Source of the DNA: Lonepinella sp042468235
Lineage (GTDB): Bacteria > Pseudomonadota > Gammaproteobacteria > Enterobacterales > Pasteurellaceae
Length of the DNA: 64,000 nucleotides
Reading direction: 5' to 3'
Assembly: GCF_042468235.1 (NCBI RefSeq)
Contig: NZ_CP170386.1
Location: 1,116,001 to 1,180,000 of the forward strand
Positions 37,082 through 47,023 of the stretch are shown here, piece after piece (the stretch's first letter is position 1; each line of letters starts with the position of its first letter). Under the pieces are notes generated by a model. That model was not told where the DNA came from and searched no databases. It saw only the letters and a list, made by a program, of their open reading frames with translations. Made by a program: the position numbers and the translations under genes.

Positions 37082-40000
37082 ATGAACAAAATCTATAAAG
37101 TCATTTGGAGCAAAGTGACGCATTCCTTTGTGGTTGTCTCTGAGCTTGCTTCCAGCCAAGGCAAAGCAAAATCTTCCGTTGTCAATCAGCAACATAATTT
37201 ATCTTCATTATTGCATTTTAGTTTTAAATTAAGTGCGGTGGCAATTTCATTATTTTCCACTATTCCAACAGCATCAGCGGCTGTTGCGATAGGTTCAACG
37301 GACGTTAATAGCCAAACTTCAAATGCTAAAGCAAGTGGAACGGATAGCATAGCAATCGGAACCTCATCAAATGCTAGTAAGATAAATGCAGTTGCAATTG
37401 GAAAATCTGCCGCATCAAGCGGAATTGACACTATTGCCCTTGGTAATACAACGAAAGCCTCCGGATCAGGTTCTATTGCGATAGGTAGTAATGCCAATGC
37501 AACTTCTTCTGCAGTAAACTATAGCCAAGGTTCTATCGCTATTGGAGCATGTTCAACGGCTATTGGCAACCAATCTGTTGCATTGGGAGCTAGTGCTGCA
37601 GCGATTACTGAACAATCTACCGCTATTGGTAATGATGCAACTGCAACAGGTTTTGGTTCGATTGTGATTGGTGGCGATGATACTGGCTATAGTCAAAGAG
37701 CATCTGGAGTAGTTGATCCTTATACCTATGAAAAACTCAATTTAGAAATTGGGTATCTGAGAACTCCTAAGAATAACTACCGCACTTCTGTTGCATCAGG
37801 GGTAGGTTCCGTTGTTGTCGGTGTACATGGACAAGCATTAAGTAATGGTTCTACTGCCATTGGGGTATATGCGACTGCGGGTGATAATAATCAAACCTTA
37901 ACTAATCCCAACCAAACCACAACAGCCATTGAAGCCACCGCCGTTGGTGCCTTTGCTCGAGCTCGTGATGCACATTCTACGGCTATTGGTTATAAAGCAA
38001 GTTCTTTAGGAGCTAATGCTACGGCGGTCGGTTCAAACGTAACCGCCAATAGCGCGCGTTCTTTTGCAGCAGGCTATAATGCCACCGCGAATCAAACGGA
38101 TTCGGTGGCGATTGGTTCTACTGCACAAACGAACGGCACCAATGCTGTAGCGATTGGTTCTGGTGCAAAAGCATTAGCCGAAAATACCATTTCTATTGGT
38201 ACGGGTAATAACGTTACAGGTAAAAATTCAGGGGCGATTGGGGATCCTTCTACGGTTACTGGTACGGAGTCTTATAGTATCGGGAATAATAATACCGTGC
38301 CGGGCAACAATACTTTTGTGATGGGGAATAATGTTAATGCATCAAGTAACAATTCCATTGCTATCGGCGTGAAAGCTATTACGGGTAACCCTGATAATAA
38401 AAGTAGCTACGATGCAACAAGTTCTATTGCGATTGGTGATACATCTCGTGCAACAGGTCAACATACTATTGCCTTAGGAGCAAATGCCACAGCCTTTAAT
38501 CATAATAATACGGCGATTGGTTATAATGCGGCGATTGGTACAACCAATCTTGGCGTTGGTACGGATAACATTGCGTTTGGTACAAATACCAGCATAGCAC
38601 ATGGTAATAGTAGCGTCGTCATTGGTACATCAGCAAAATCATCTTCAACACAAGGTTCTTCTATTGCTATTGGGGAAAATGCGTCTATTGATTCAAGCAC
38701 CCAGAAAAATGGGATAGCTATCGGTACAAATTCTTCCGTAAGATCAAGTAATGGTGGCATTGCATTAGGTCTTAATGCAACAGTAACCAATTCAAACGGT
38801 GGAACTGGATCACCTATTGCTATTGGGGAAAATGCTACATCAACAGGTACTCGTTCAATTGCATTTGGTTATAATGCGAGTGCTACTGGTAATCAAGTCG
38901 ATCAGATCGTCATTGGTAGCAATGCAACGTCTAACGGTCAACGTTCGATTGTACTTGGTAGCGGTTCAAATGCTACTGGTAGTCAAGATAGCCAAATTGT
39001 TATTGGTACTAATGCAACAGCAGCTGGTAATCAATCAATTGTTATGGGGTTAGGAGCTAGTGCAAAAGGTAATCAACCAAGCCAAATTGTCATCGGTACA
39101 AATGCTACAACAACAGGCAATAGTGAATATAGTATTGCTATTGGTGAAAATGCAACCGTGAGTGCTGGTAGTAAGGGTGGAATCCTAGCGTTAGGTCATA
39201 ATACCAGTGCCACAGTTGGCGGCAGTGTTGCCTTGGGGGAAAATAGTACAGTAACTAGAAATTCTTCGGATTCAGATTCTCTAAATCCATATATTCCACA
39301 TCCAGACAATGCAACTCAAAAGGCAGCTATTGAAGCGACTAAAGCTACTACAGGTGCGGTTAGCGTTGGCTCAGATACAGTTAAACGCCAAATTATTAAT
39401 GTAGCCGCCGGTTCAGCCGATACAGACGCCGTCAATGTAGCACAATTAAAAGCTGCCGTGTCTGAAACCTCCGCGAACACTTATTGGAATATTCAAGAAA
39501 ATGGTACACAAAAATACCAAGTAAACAATAACGACAATGTGAGTTTTGCCAATGGCACGGGTACTACGGCGACCGTTTCTGTTGATGGCACAACGTCAAC
39601 TGTTAAATATTCTGTTAATCAAACAACTTTAAATGTTAATAGTGGTACAGTAAGCGCGGGTCAAACTGATGATTATTTTGCAACGGCAGAACAAGTCGCC
39701 AAAGCAATTAATGACTCTGAAAAAACTACCAGCGTAAATAGCACAACTGACGCTATTACGGTAACTTCTACGACTTCTGGTCAAAATACCAATTATGCTT
39801 TAGATCTTTCTCAAACAACCAAGGATTCATTAACTAAAGCGGATTCAGCTTTACAAAGCTTTACTGTCGGTGCGGATAATACCGGAACCAATGTTACCAT
39901 CAATAAAGATAAGACTCACTTTGATGTGCTTGGTGGCAACAGTAATCTAAATACCACTGTAAGCGACAACCAAATCAAAATTAATTTAAATAACACCTTA

Positions 40001-43000
40001 GACTTAACCAGTGGCGGTAGTGTTACCATTGGCAGTACCTTGTTAAATACCACTGGTTTAACCATTACCGGCGGGCCAAGTGTCACGACATCTGGTATTA
40101 ATGCAGGTGATAAGAAAATTACTAATGTCGCGGATGGTACAACCGATAAGGATGCCGTGAATTTAAGTCAGTTAAATGCAACTAATACTATCGCAAATGC
40201 TGCCAATACTACCGTAAATAAAGGTTGGAATATTACCACTTCCGCTTCAACTGGGGGTAATGTTTCTGGTAAGAGTGAAACAAATGTTAAGATGGGCGAT
40301 ACCGTTACCATTGATGCGGGGCAAAATATTAATATTACCCAAACGGGTCAAAAGATTTCAATTGCGACATCTATGTCACCAACATTTGATAATGTTACAA
40401 CCACTAACTTCACTACCCAAAATCTGACCGTCAACTCAGGTGGTACTATCAATATGGGTGGCAACAATATTACTAATGTAGCAAGCCCAACTGCCGGTAC
40501 AGATGCAGCAAATAAAAATTATGTAGATAATGTCACCTTAAATTATAAAGGTGATTCCGGTTCGGGTTCCAATAAATTAACCGAAAATGTCACTTTCGCC
40601 GGTACCGCCGATCAAATCGTGACGACAGCAAAAGATGGTGAAATCAGCTTCAAATTAGCGGATAACGTAACTAAGTCATTAGAAAAAGCAAATACTTCTT
40701 TACAAAGCTTTACCGTTGGTGCGGATAATACCGGAACCAATGTTACCATCGATAAAGATAAGACTCACTTTGATGTGGTGGGGACGACTGGCTATGTCAA
40801 TACGACCGTAGATGGTCAGAAAATTACCGTCGATATTGCCCAATCCTTTAAAGATACCGTATCAAATAATACGCAAAATATTAGTAACAATGCACAAAAT
40901 ATTACTAATAATGCGAATAACATCACCAATAACACCCAAAACATTACCAAAAATGCAGGAAATATTGCTAACAATACCGCCAATATTACCAAAAATGCAG
41001 ATGAAATTGCTAAAGGCTTTGGTTTAAAGGCCCAAGATGGTAACAATGTGACTAAAAAATTAGGTGAACAAGTTGAAGTAGTCGGCGGTAACAGTAATCT
41101 AAATACCACTGTAAGCGGTAACCAAATCAAAATTAATTTAAATAACACCTTAGACTTAACCAGTGGCGGTAGTGTTACCATTGGCAATACCTTGTTAAAT
41201 ACCACCGGTTTAACCATTACTGGCGGGCCAAGTGTCACGACATCTGGTATTAATGCGGGTGATAAGAAAATTACCAATGTTACTGCCGGTACAAACCCTA
41301 CCGATGCAGTGAACTTTAGTCAATTAGACGAGGTAAATAAAACTGCCAGTGCCGGTTGGAACTTAAATACCAGTGGCAATGCAACGGTTGCTAATGTGGC
41401 ACCAAACAGTACAGTGACATTCAATGGTGATGGCAATATTAATGTAACGCATACGGGTTCAACTGTTAATGTAACATTAAATAATACGGTAGATTTAGGT
41501 AAAGACGGTTCATTAACTGTCAATGGCACCACTATTAACAATAACGGCACCATTTCCGGAGTGGCAAATGGTACATTATCTGCCACTTCAACCGAAGCAG
41601 TGAATGGTTCACAGTTATTTGCGACTAACCAAAATGTCACTAACAATACCAATAATATTGCCAATAATACGGCTAGTATTAATAAAGGCACCGTATATGG
41701 TGGTGATACAGGTAAGGAATTTACCCGTAAATTAGGTGAGCAAACCAATGTGAAAGGTGGAATAACTGACGCTACTAAACTTAGTGACAATAACATCGGT
41801 GTAGTTTCTGACGGTACAGACACCCTAATGGTTAAATTGGCGAAAGACCTAACTAACTTAACCAGTGCAACATTTAGTGATAGTGACACGGATAAAACGG
41901 TAATTAACAAAGACGGCGTGACCATTACCAATGGCACAAATACCGTAAGTTTAACCGAAACCGGTTTAAATAATGGTGGTAATCAAATTACCAATGTGAG
42001 CGCCGGTGTCGCAGATACCGATGCGGTGAATATGAGCCAATTAAATGCGGTTAATACTACAGCGAATGCTGGTTGGAAATTAACTGACGGCTCAAACGTT
42101 TCCACCGTGAAACCAAATGCAACAGTTTCCTTAACCAATACCGATGGTAATATCAATATCATTAATAACAATGGTAGCGTCACATTTGATTTAGCCAATG
42201 AACTTGATTTAGGGACTAATGGTTCGGTGACAATAGGTAATACGAGTGTTAATAATGACGGTTTAACAGTTGGTAATACCAGCGTAAGCGATAATGGCTT
42301 AACCATTGTGGGAGGACCAAGTGTTACGCAAGCAGGTATTGATGCCGGTGGTAAGAAAGTGACCGGCGTATTAGCAGGTGATATTTCTGCAAACAGTACA
42401 GAGGCGATTAATGGTAGTCAGATTTATCAGATTGAACAAAATGTGACTGCTGCTAAAACGGAAGTCGGTGCTGGCAAGAACATTAATGTGAGCAGTACAA
42501 CCGGAGCAAATGGTCAAACGGTTTATACTGTTGCCACGACACCAGACGTGGACTTTGATAAGCTCACGGTTGGCAATGTGACGATTAGCAAAGACAGTGG
42601 TATCAGCGCCGGTAACTCAAAAATTACCCAAGTTGCTGCTGGAGAACTTTCTGAAAATAGCAAAGATGCGGTAAATGGTAGTCAGTTATATCAAACCAAC
42701 CAAAATGTGACCAATCTTAGCAATGAAGTGGCTAAAGGTTGGGATGTAACAACGGGTGTCGTTGAAGGTTCAACTGGTAACGTAACTGGAAGTGCGACGG
42801 CTAATGTAGCGATGGGTGATACGGTAAGTGTGAAAGCAGGGAATAACATTGCGATTACACAAGATGGCAAAAATATTTCCATTGCGACTTCATTGACGCC
42901 AACGTTTGAAACAGTGACGACTGAAACTGTGACGGTAGGTAAAGGTAGTAATACAGCAACAATAGGTACAATCGAAGATTCTCATGGTAAAGCAATTAAT

Positions 43001-43369
43001 ATTGCAGGTTCTGATGGTTCTTCTCCGACTCGAATTACCAATGTAGCGGCGGGTCAGGCAGATACGGATGCGGTAAATGTAAGTCAAGTACGTAATGTGG
43101 CTAACCATATTAATAGCAATATTAATAAAGTCGATAAAAACCTTAGAGCTGGTATTGCCGGTGCGATGGCATCAAGTAACTTATACCATGCCACTATACC
43201 GGGTAAATCCATGGTTGCGGCGGGAGCCGGTGTGTATAAAGGTGAAAGTGCATTAGCCATAGGTTATTCTCGTTTATCCGATAATGGAAAAATAGGCGTT
43301 AAGTTCTCGGTGAATAGTAATACCCGCGGTGATACCGGTGCGGCAGCCAGCGTAGGATATCAATGGTAA
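37082..43369 (+). CDS. Trimeric autotransporter adhesin (YadA/Hia-like)
   Basis: A 2095-residue surface adhesin that forms trimers through its C-terminal barrel. The N-terminus is the extended signal region (MNKIYKVIWSKVTHSFVVVS) with cleavage near residue 65 (TASA-A). Residues about 67-750 are YadA-type head repeats (SIAIG, NATA). Necks follow (NVAAGSADTDAVNVAQLKA near 775, and others). A long stalk has coiled-coil asparagine repeats (about 1262-1310) and repeated beta-rich modules. Residues about 2005-2095 form the anchor, ending GYQW. No clear ribosome site precedes the ATG, but the signal region fixes this start. Several internal DNA blocks are almost identical. It is transcribed downstream of the CAATAGAT tract. 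Confidence 0.93.
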   Translation: MNKIYKVIWSKVTHSFVVVSELASSQGKAKSSVVNQQHNLSSLLHFSFKLSAVAISLFSTIPTASAAVAIGSTDVNSQTSNAKASGTDSIAIGTSSNASKINAVAIGKSAASSGIDTIALGNTTKASGSGSIAIGSNANATSSAVNYSQGSIAIGACSTAIGNQSVALGASAAAITEQSTAIGNDATATGFGSIVIGGDDTGYSQRASGVVDPYTYEKLNLEIGYLRTPKNNYRTSVASGVGSVVVGVHGQALSNGSTAIGVYATAGDNNQTLTNPNQTTTAIEATAVGAFARARDAHSTAIGYKASSLGANATAVGSNVTANSARSFAAGYNATANQTDSVAIGSTAQTNGTNAVAIGSGAKALAENTISIGTGNNVTGKNSGAIGDPSTVTGTESYSIGNNNTVPGNNTFVMGNNVNASSNNSIAIGVKAITGNPDNKSSYDATSSIAIGDTSRATGQHTIALGANATAFNHNNTAIGYNAAIGTTNLGVGTDNIAFGTNTSIAHGNSSVVIGTSAKSSSTQGSSIAIGENASIDSSTQKNGIAIGTNSSVRSSNGGIALGLNATVTNSNGGTGSPIAIGENATSTGTRSIAFGYNASATGNQVDQIVIGSNATSNGQRSIVLGSGSNATGSQDSQIVIGTNATAAGNQSIVMGLGASAKGNQPSQIVIGTNATTTGNSEYSIAIGENATVSAGSKGGILALGHNTSATVGGSVALGENSTVTRNSSDSDSLNPYIPHPDNATQKAAIEATKATTGAVSVGSDTVKRQIINVAAGSADTDAVNVAQLKAAVSETSANTYWNIQENGTQKYQVNNNDNVSFANGTGTTATVSVDGTTSTVKYSVNQTTLNVNSGTVSAGQTDDYFATAEQVAKAINDSEKTTSVNSTTDAITVTSTTSGQNTNYALDLSQTTKDSLTKADSALQSFTVGADNTGTNVTINKDKTHFDVLGGNSNLNTTVSDNQIKINLNNTLDLTSGGSVTIGSTLLNTTGLTITGGPSVTTSGINAGDKKITNVADGTTDKDAVNLSQLNATNTIANAANTTVNKGWNITTSASTGGNVSGKSETNVKMGDTVTIDAGQNINITQTGQKISIATSMSPTFDNVTTTNFTTQNLTVNSGGTINMGGNNITNVASPTAGTDAANKNYVDNVTLNYKGDSGSGSNKLTENVTFAGTADQIVTTAKDGEISFKLADNVTKSLEKANTSLQSFTVGADNTGTNVTIDKDKTHFDVVGTTGYVNTTVDGQKITVDIAQSFKDTVSNNTQNISNNAQNITNNANNITNNTQNITKNAGNIANNTANITKNADEIAKGFGLKAQDGNNVTKKLGEQVEVVGGNSNLNTTVSGNQIKINLNNTLDLTSGGSVTIGNTLLNTTGLTITGGPSVTTSGINAGDKKITNVTAGTNPTDAVNFSQLDEVNKTASAGWNLNTSGNATVANVAPNSTVTFNGDGNINVTHTGSTVNVTLNNTVDLGKDGSLTVNGTTINNNGTISGVANGTLSATSTEAVNGSQLFATNQNVTNNTNNIANNTASINKGTVYGGDTGKEFTRKLGEQTNVKGGITDATKLSDNNIGVVSDGTDTLMVKLAKDLTNLTSATFSDSDTDKTVINKDGVTITNGTNTVSLTETGLNNGGNQITNVSAGVADTDAVNMSQLNAVNTTANAGWKLTDGSNVSTVKPNATVSLTNTDGNINIINNNGSVTFDLANELDLGTNGSVTIGNTSVNNDGLTVGNTSVSDNGLTIVGGPSVTQAGIDAGGKKVTGVLAGDISANSTEAINGSQIYQIEQNVTAAKTEVGAGKNINVSSTTGANGQTVYTVATTPDVDFDKLTVGNVTISKDSGISAGNSKITQVAAGELSENSKDAVNGSQLYQTNQNVTNLSNEVAKGWDVTTGVVEGSTGNVTGSATANVAMGDTVSVKAGNNIAITQDGKNISIATSLTPTFETVTTETVTVGKGSNTATIGTIEDSHGKAINIAGSDGSSPTRITNVAAGQADTDAVNVSQVRNVANHINSNINKVDKNLRAGIAGAMASSNLYHATIPGKSMVAAGAGVYKGESALAIGYSRLSDNGKIGVKFSVNSNTRGDTGAAASVGYQW

Positions 43370-43477
43370 GGAACGCCGTACTAACGGAATTCTTCCTAAC
43401 CTAAAATATACCGAAGCAAACTTAATACTCCGTAACTTTATAAACAAGATGCGGAGTATTATTTAGATAAAAAACTC

Positions 43478-43519
43478 AAAGTGCGGTGAAAATTTTTATA
43501 TTTTTCACCGCACTTTTTT
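43478..43519 (+). terminator. Adhesin terminator made of paired uptake signals
   Basis: AAAGTGCGGTGAAAA and TTTTTCACCGCACTTTTTT form a long hairpin. A second hairpin of AATACTCCG/CGGAGTATT lies at 43424-43460. Together they separate the adhesin from the purine permease. Confidence 0.75.
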
Positions 43520-43527
43520 CTAATAAA

Positions 43528-43549
43528 ACGCAAACGTTTGCTGTATAAT
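43528..43549 (+). promoter_or_regulatory. PurR-like operator overlapping a -10 box
   Basis: ACGCAAACGTTTGCTG (43528-43543) matches the PurR operator ACGCAAACGTTTGCGT at 14 of 16 positions, and TATAAT follows at 43544-43549. Repressor with purine corepressor would block the permease promoter. Confidence 0.75.
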
Positions 43550-43579
43550 GCGTGCCTAATTTTTATTTAAGGAATCATT

Positions 43580-44887
43580 ATGAATAATAATCTACTTTAT
43601 ACAGTAGAAGATAAACCGCCCTTTGGGCTAAGTTTATTATTAGCTGCACAACATTTATTGGCTGCACTCGGTGGCATTATTGCGGTGCCTTTGGTGATCG
43701 GTAATGTACTAAAATTACCCACCCCCGATACGATTATTTTAGTCAACGCTGCTCTATTAGTTTCAGGTATTGTGACCATTATTCAGTGTCGTGGATTAGG
43801 TCCGATCGGCATTCGTTTACCAAGCGTGATGGGGACGAGCTTTACTTTTGTCTCCGCTGCCCTTGCGGTCGGTTTTAGTGAATATGGCGTGGCGGGTATT
43901 CTTGGTTCATCATTAGTGGGGGCATTAGTTATGATTGCGGGCAGTTTCTTTATGCCAAACATCCGTAAATTATTCCCACCCGTGGTGACGGGTACTGTGG
44001 TCATGATGATCGGATTAAGCTTAATCTCTGTCGCTGTGGATTGGTTCGCGGGCGGTCAACGTAGCGATGCCAATTATGCAGCGCCTGAAAATCTGATGAT
44101 GGCAACCTTTGTGTTAGTGATTGTTGTAGCTTTAGTACAATGGGGAACTGGCATTTTTTCTGCGGCTGCCATTGTAATCGGTATGATGACGGGCTATATC
44201 CTTTGTCTTGCACTCGGCTGGATCGACTTTACCGGTGTGAAAGAAGCGCAAGCCTTTGCCTTGCCACAACCGTTACACTTTGGCTTATCTTTCCCGATTA
44301 CTGGGATTATCGGCATGGCGATTGCCTATTTAGTAACAATCGTTGAAAGTAGCGGAAACTTCCTTGCCTTAGGTAATGCCACCCAAACCGAAATCACCGG
44401 TAAACATTTGCGTGGTGGCATACTTTGTGATGGTTTAGGTTCTGCCCTGGCCGCGATTATGTCAACGACCCCATTCTCTTCTTTCTCACAAAATATCGGC
44501 GTAATTACACTTACGGGGGTGGCGAGTCGCTATGTGGTAGCATTAACTGGAGGATTATTAGTATTAGCCGGTTTATTCCCCGTTTTCGGTGCGTTAATCG
44601 TGTCGATTCCATTGCCTGTATTAGGTGGTGCCGGCTTAATGATGTTCGCGATGATTATTGCGGCAGGGATTCAAATGCTAGATAATATTGAGCGCAGTAA
44701 ACGCAACGGCTTAATCATTGCGATTTCTATCGGTTGCGGTTTAGCGGTGACAACTCGCCCTGAATTACTGGATAAATTGCCGACATTCTTTAAAGAAATT
44801 TTTGGCTCAGGGATTACAGTAGGTTCATTATTAGCGTTAATCTTAAATCTGATCTTGCCAGAAGATAAACCAAGTAAAGCAGAATAA
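43580..44887 (+). CDS. NCS2-family purine (xanthine/uric acid type) permease
   Basis: Inner-membrane nucleobase:cation symporter, 435 residues with about 12-14 helices. The NAT signature reads QNIGVITLTG, of the xanthine/uric-acid permease type. QHLLAALGGIIAVPL and the TM8 motif (VESSGNFLALG) are also conserved. The PurR-like operator upstream supports purine transport over uracil. Exact substrate (xanthine, urate, guanine or hypoxanthine) cannot be read from sequence. AAGGAATCATT precedes the ATG. Confidence 0.88.
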   Translation: MNNNLLYTVEDKPPFGLSLLLAAQHLLAALGGIIAVPLVIGNVLKLPTPDTIILVNAALLVSGIVTIIQCRGLGPIGIRLPSVMGTSFTFVSAALAVGFSEYGVAGILGSSLVGALVMIAGSFFMPNIRKLFPPVVTGTVVMMIGLSLISVAVDWFAGGQRSDANYAAPENLMMATFVLVIVVALVQWGTGIFSAAAIVIGMMTGYILCLALGWIDFTGVKEAQAFALPQPLHFGLSFPITGIIGMAIAYLVTIVESSGNFLALGNATQTEITGKHLRGGILCDGLGSALAAIMSTTPFSSFSQNIGVITLTGVASRYVVALTGGLLVLAGLFPVFGALIVSIPLPVLGGAGLMMFAMIIAAGIQMLDNIERSKRNGLIIAISIGCGLAVTTRPELLDKLPTFFKEIFGSGITVGSLLALILNLILPEDKPSKAE

Positions 44888-44895
44888 GTGCGATC

Positions 44896-44926
44896 AAAAT
44901 GCGGTGAATTTTCACCGCATTTTGCT
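44896..44926. terminator. Bidirectional terminator between permease gene and ytfJ
   Basis: AAAATGCGGTGAA and TTCACCGCATTTT pair almost end to end between converging genes; T residues follow on the plus strand and A residues precede. Confidence 0.8.
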
Positions 44927-44931
44927 ATGTG

Positions 44932-45492
44932 TTACTGACTAATTAATTTCCCAACTAAATCAATCACTTCATTAATATGCTGCGGAGATAATTTTCCTTC
45001 TGAAACAAACTGCACCTTACCCGTTTTGTCCAACACGATAACAGCACTCTCTTTCTCTCTTAATTGCCACGCATTTTTCACCTCACTTTGTTGATCTAAA
45101 ATAACCTGACTATGCGGATTTTCTTTTTTACCTTTTTCAGCACTACTTTTGACAAAAATCCCTGTACCAATCACAGCATCATCTGCGTTAATAATACTCG
45201 TGGTTTGATATTTATTACGATCAAAACTTGCCTGTTTAATAGCCTGAATAAATGCATCATTTTTCTCTTTTGCAGCTGTTCTACCGGCAAAATGATGCAC
45301 AATACGTACTTTCCCGGCAAGTTGAGCTGAATTCCAGCCTTTATATTGTACTTTATCACCATCGACTTTAATTTCACCATCTTTTTGCACTGCTACTGGC
45401 GGCAAATGGTTATTAACTTGAATATTATGAGCAAATAAAACATTAGAAAAGAATGCCATTGATAAGGCGAAAATAAGTTGTATTTTTTTCAT
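44932..45492 (-). CDS. ytfJ: YtfJ-family periplasmic protein
   Basis: A 186-residue protein with a signal peptide (cleaved near LFA-HN, residue 21) and a thioredoxin-like fold of the YtfJ family (GKVRIVHHFAGRTAAKEKN, VVLDKTGKVQFVSEGKLS). No Cys residue is present, so it is not a redox enzyme. Function unknown. It converges with the permease and is divergent from yjdM. Confidence 0.85.
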   Translation of the reverse strand: MKKIQLIFALSMAFFSNVLFAHNIQVNNHLPPVAVQKDGEIKVDGDKVQYKGWNSAQLAGKVRIVHHFAGRTAAKEKNDAFIQAIKQASFDRNKYQTTSIINADDAVIGTGIFVKSSAEKGKKENPHSQVILDQQSEVKNAWQLREKESAVIVLDKTGKVQFVSEGKLSPQHINEVIDLVGKLISQ

Positions 45493-45629
45493 TGTTACTC
45501 CTTTGATTAAATATAGCTATATTCTACTGAAAAGCTCTCCTAAAGCAACTCTAAACATAGGCTGGTTTTGCTCAAATACAGTATTCTCTGTTATACTACA
45601 TCCCAAATTTTATTAGAAAGGAAAAAAAA

Positions 45630-45965
45630 ATGGATCAAATGCCTACGTGTCCCAAATGTCAAGGTAAATATGTTTATCACGACAGCATCAATTTTGTCTG
45701 CCCTGATTGTACCTATGAATGGTCTGGCGAAGAGATATCCGAAGAAAATCAACAAAAAGTCTGGAAAGATAGTAACGGTAATGTATTACAAGATGGTGAT
45801 GATGTGATTTTAATTAAAGATCTCAAAGTAAAAGGATCATCTATCGTATTGAAAAAAGGAACTAAAGCGAAAAATATTCGTTTAGTAGAAAGCGATCATG
45901 ATGTGGATTGTAAAATCGATGGTCAACCTTTTTCGTTAAAATCGGCATTTTTAAAAAAGGCATAA
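45630..45965 (+). CDS. yjdM: Zinc-ribbon protein YjdM (PhnA family)
   Basis: A 111-residue cytosolic protein with a four-Cys zinc ribbon (CPKC at 7-10 and CPDC at 24-27) followed by the PhnA/YjdM SH3-like domain (WKDSNGNVLQDGDDVILIKDL). Historic annotation as alkylphosphonate utilisation protein is not supported by a phosphonate context here. AGAAAGGAAAAAAA precedes the ATG. Confidence 0.9.
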   Translation: MDQMPTCPKCQGKYVYHDSINFVCPDCTYEWSGEEISEENQQKVWKDSNGNVLQDGDDVILIKDLKVKGSSIVLKKGTKAKNIRLVESDHDVDCKIDGQPFSLKSAFLKKA

Positions 45966-45987
45966 AATAATATACTTGATTCAGAAG

Positions 45988-46016
45988 AAAGTACGGTAAA
46001 AATACCGCACTTTTTT
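45988..46016. terminator. Bidirectional terminator between yjdM and deoD
   Basis: AAAGTACGGTA and TACCGCACTTT pair with one mismatch around four A; T run follows. The right arm is a perfect uptake-signal core, and the left arm has one change. Confidence 0.75.
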
Positions 46017-46023
46017 GCTTAAA

Positions 46024-46743
46024 TTATTCAGCTACATCACCAATTAATACACTATCCAATGCAATCTCAATCATTTCATTAAAGGTTAATTGACGTTCTT
46101 CTGAACTGGTTTGTTCACCGGTACGAATATGATCAGAAACTGTGCAGATACACAAGGCCTTAGCACCGTATTCTGCTGCCACAGCATAAATACCAGCAGC
46201 TTCCATTTCCACGCCAAGAATGCCGTATTTTTCCATCACATCAAACATGGCAACATCTGGGGAATAAAACAAATCTGCCGAGAATAAATTTCCTGTTCTT
46301 ACTTTCACCCCTTTATTTTTTGCCACTTGAACCGCTGCTTGTGCCATATCAAAATCTGCAATAGCAGCAAAATCGTTGTCTCTAAAACGAATACGATTTA
46401 CTTTGCTATCCGTACAAGCACCAATACCGATCACGACATCACGCACTTTGACATCCTGACGAACGGCACCACAAGAACCAACACGAATAATTTTTTTCAC
46501 GCCATATTCGGTGATTAATTCTTTACTGTAAATCGAGCAAGAAGGAATCCCCATTCCATGCCCCATGACTGAAATGCGACGACCTTTGTAAGTCCCTGTG
46601 TAACCAAGCATATTACGGACATTTGTGACTTCTTGAACATTGTCTAAGAATTTTTCAGCAATAAACTTAGCACGAAGTGGATCACCCGGCATTAATACAA
46701 CATCAGCGAATGCACCTTCCGGTGCGTTAATATGTGGAGTCAT
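46024..46743 (-). CDS. deoD: Purine nucleoside phosphorylase (trimeric/hexameric DeoD type)
   Basis: Phosphorolysis of purine (deoxy)ribonucleosides to base plus ribose 1-phosphate. The 239 residues have the N-terminal TPHINAPEGAFADVVLMPGDPLRA, the phosphate/ribose segment (RVGSCGAV), and EMEAAGIYAVA near 180. It is preceded by a 280-bp leader with a PurR-like site and lies downstream of nupC, which probably supplies its nucleosides. Confidence 0.96.
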   Translation of the reverse strand: MTPHINAPEGAFADVVLMPGDPLRAKFIAEKFLDNVQEVTNVRNMLGYTGTYKGRRISVMGHGMGIPSCSIYSKELITEYGVKKIIRVGSCGAVRQDVKVRDVVIGIGACTDSKVNRIRFRDNDFAAIADFDMAQAAVQVAKNKGVKVRTGNLFSADLFYSPDVAMFDVMEKYGILGVEMEAAGIYAVAAEYGAKALCICTVSDHIRTGEQTSSEERQLTFNEMIEIALDSVLIGDVAE

Positions 46744-46937
46744 AATTTTTTCCTCTCTCTATATAAATTAAAGTATGGATTTACTGTAATCCATAAGTGA
46801 TAAATCAAAATATTTGCATGTTCTAGTGTATTCATATCTTGATTGATAAATTTTTCGTACCTTTTGTCCTACCCATAATACCTAATGAAGCTAAGCATAT
46901 CACAAATACACATTTCATACGTCTCTTCATCGCTGTT

Positions 46938-46953
46938 ACGCAAACGTTTAACA
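46938..46953 (-). promoter_or_regulatory. LacI/PurR-like site upstream of deoD
   Basis: ACGCAAACGTTT (12 of 16 PurR operator positions, degenerate at one end) lies about 195 bp upstream of the deoD ATG. The minus strand also reads GTTAAACGTTTGCGTAAC, with GTTA/TAAC ends. It could bind PurR or another LacI-family regulator. The rest of 46744-46937 shows no gene. Confidence 0.45.
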
Positions 46954-46960
46954 AGATTAA

Positions 46961-46992
46961 AAACAACCACACCACAGGCAATGCTGTGGTGT
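46961..46992 (-). terminator. Terminator of nupC
   Basis: ACACCACAG (46969-46977) and CTGTGGTGT (46984-46992) pair around GCAATG; on the minus strand GGTTGTTTTT follows. It lies 31 bp after the nupC stop. Confidence 0.75.
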
Positions 46993-47023
46993 GTAATAAA
47001 CATGCTAATTGTTATACCGCAGT

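Noticed and set aside
41320..41937. Long hydrophobic antisense reading frames opposite the adhesin (also 40816-41277, 41983-42306, 38521-38790)
   Set aside because: They are complements of Thr/Asn/Gly-rich repeat codons, have no ribosome sites and no family resemblance.
45568..45807. Alternative plus-strand frame overlapping yjdM
   Set aside because: The yjdM frame has the zinc-ribbon Cys pattern and a good ribosome site; the alternative has neither.
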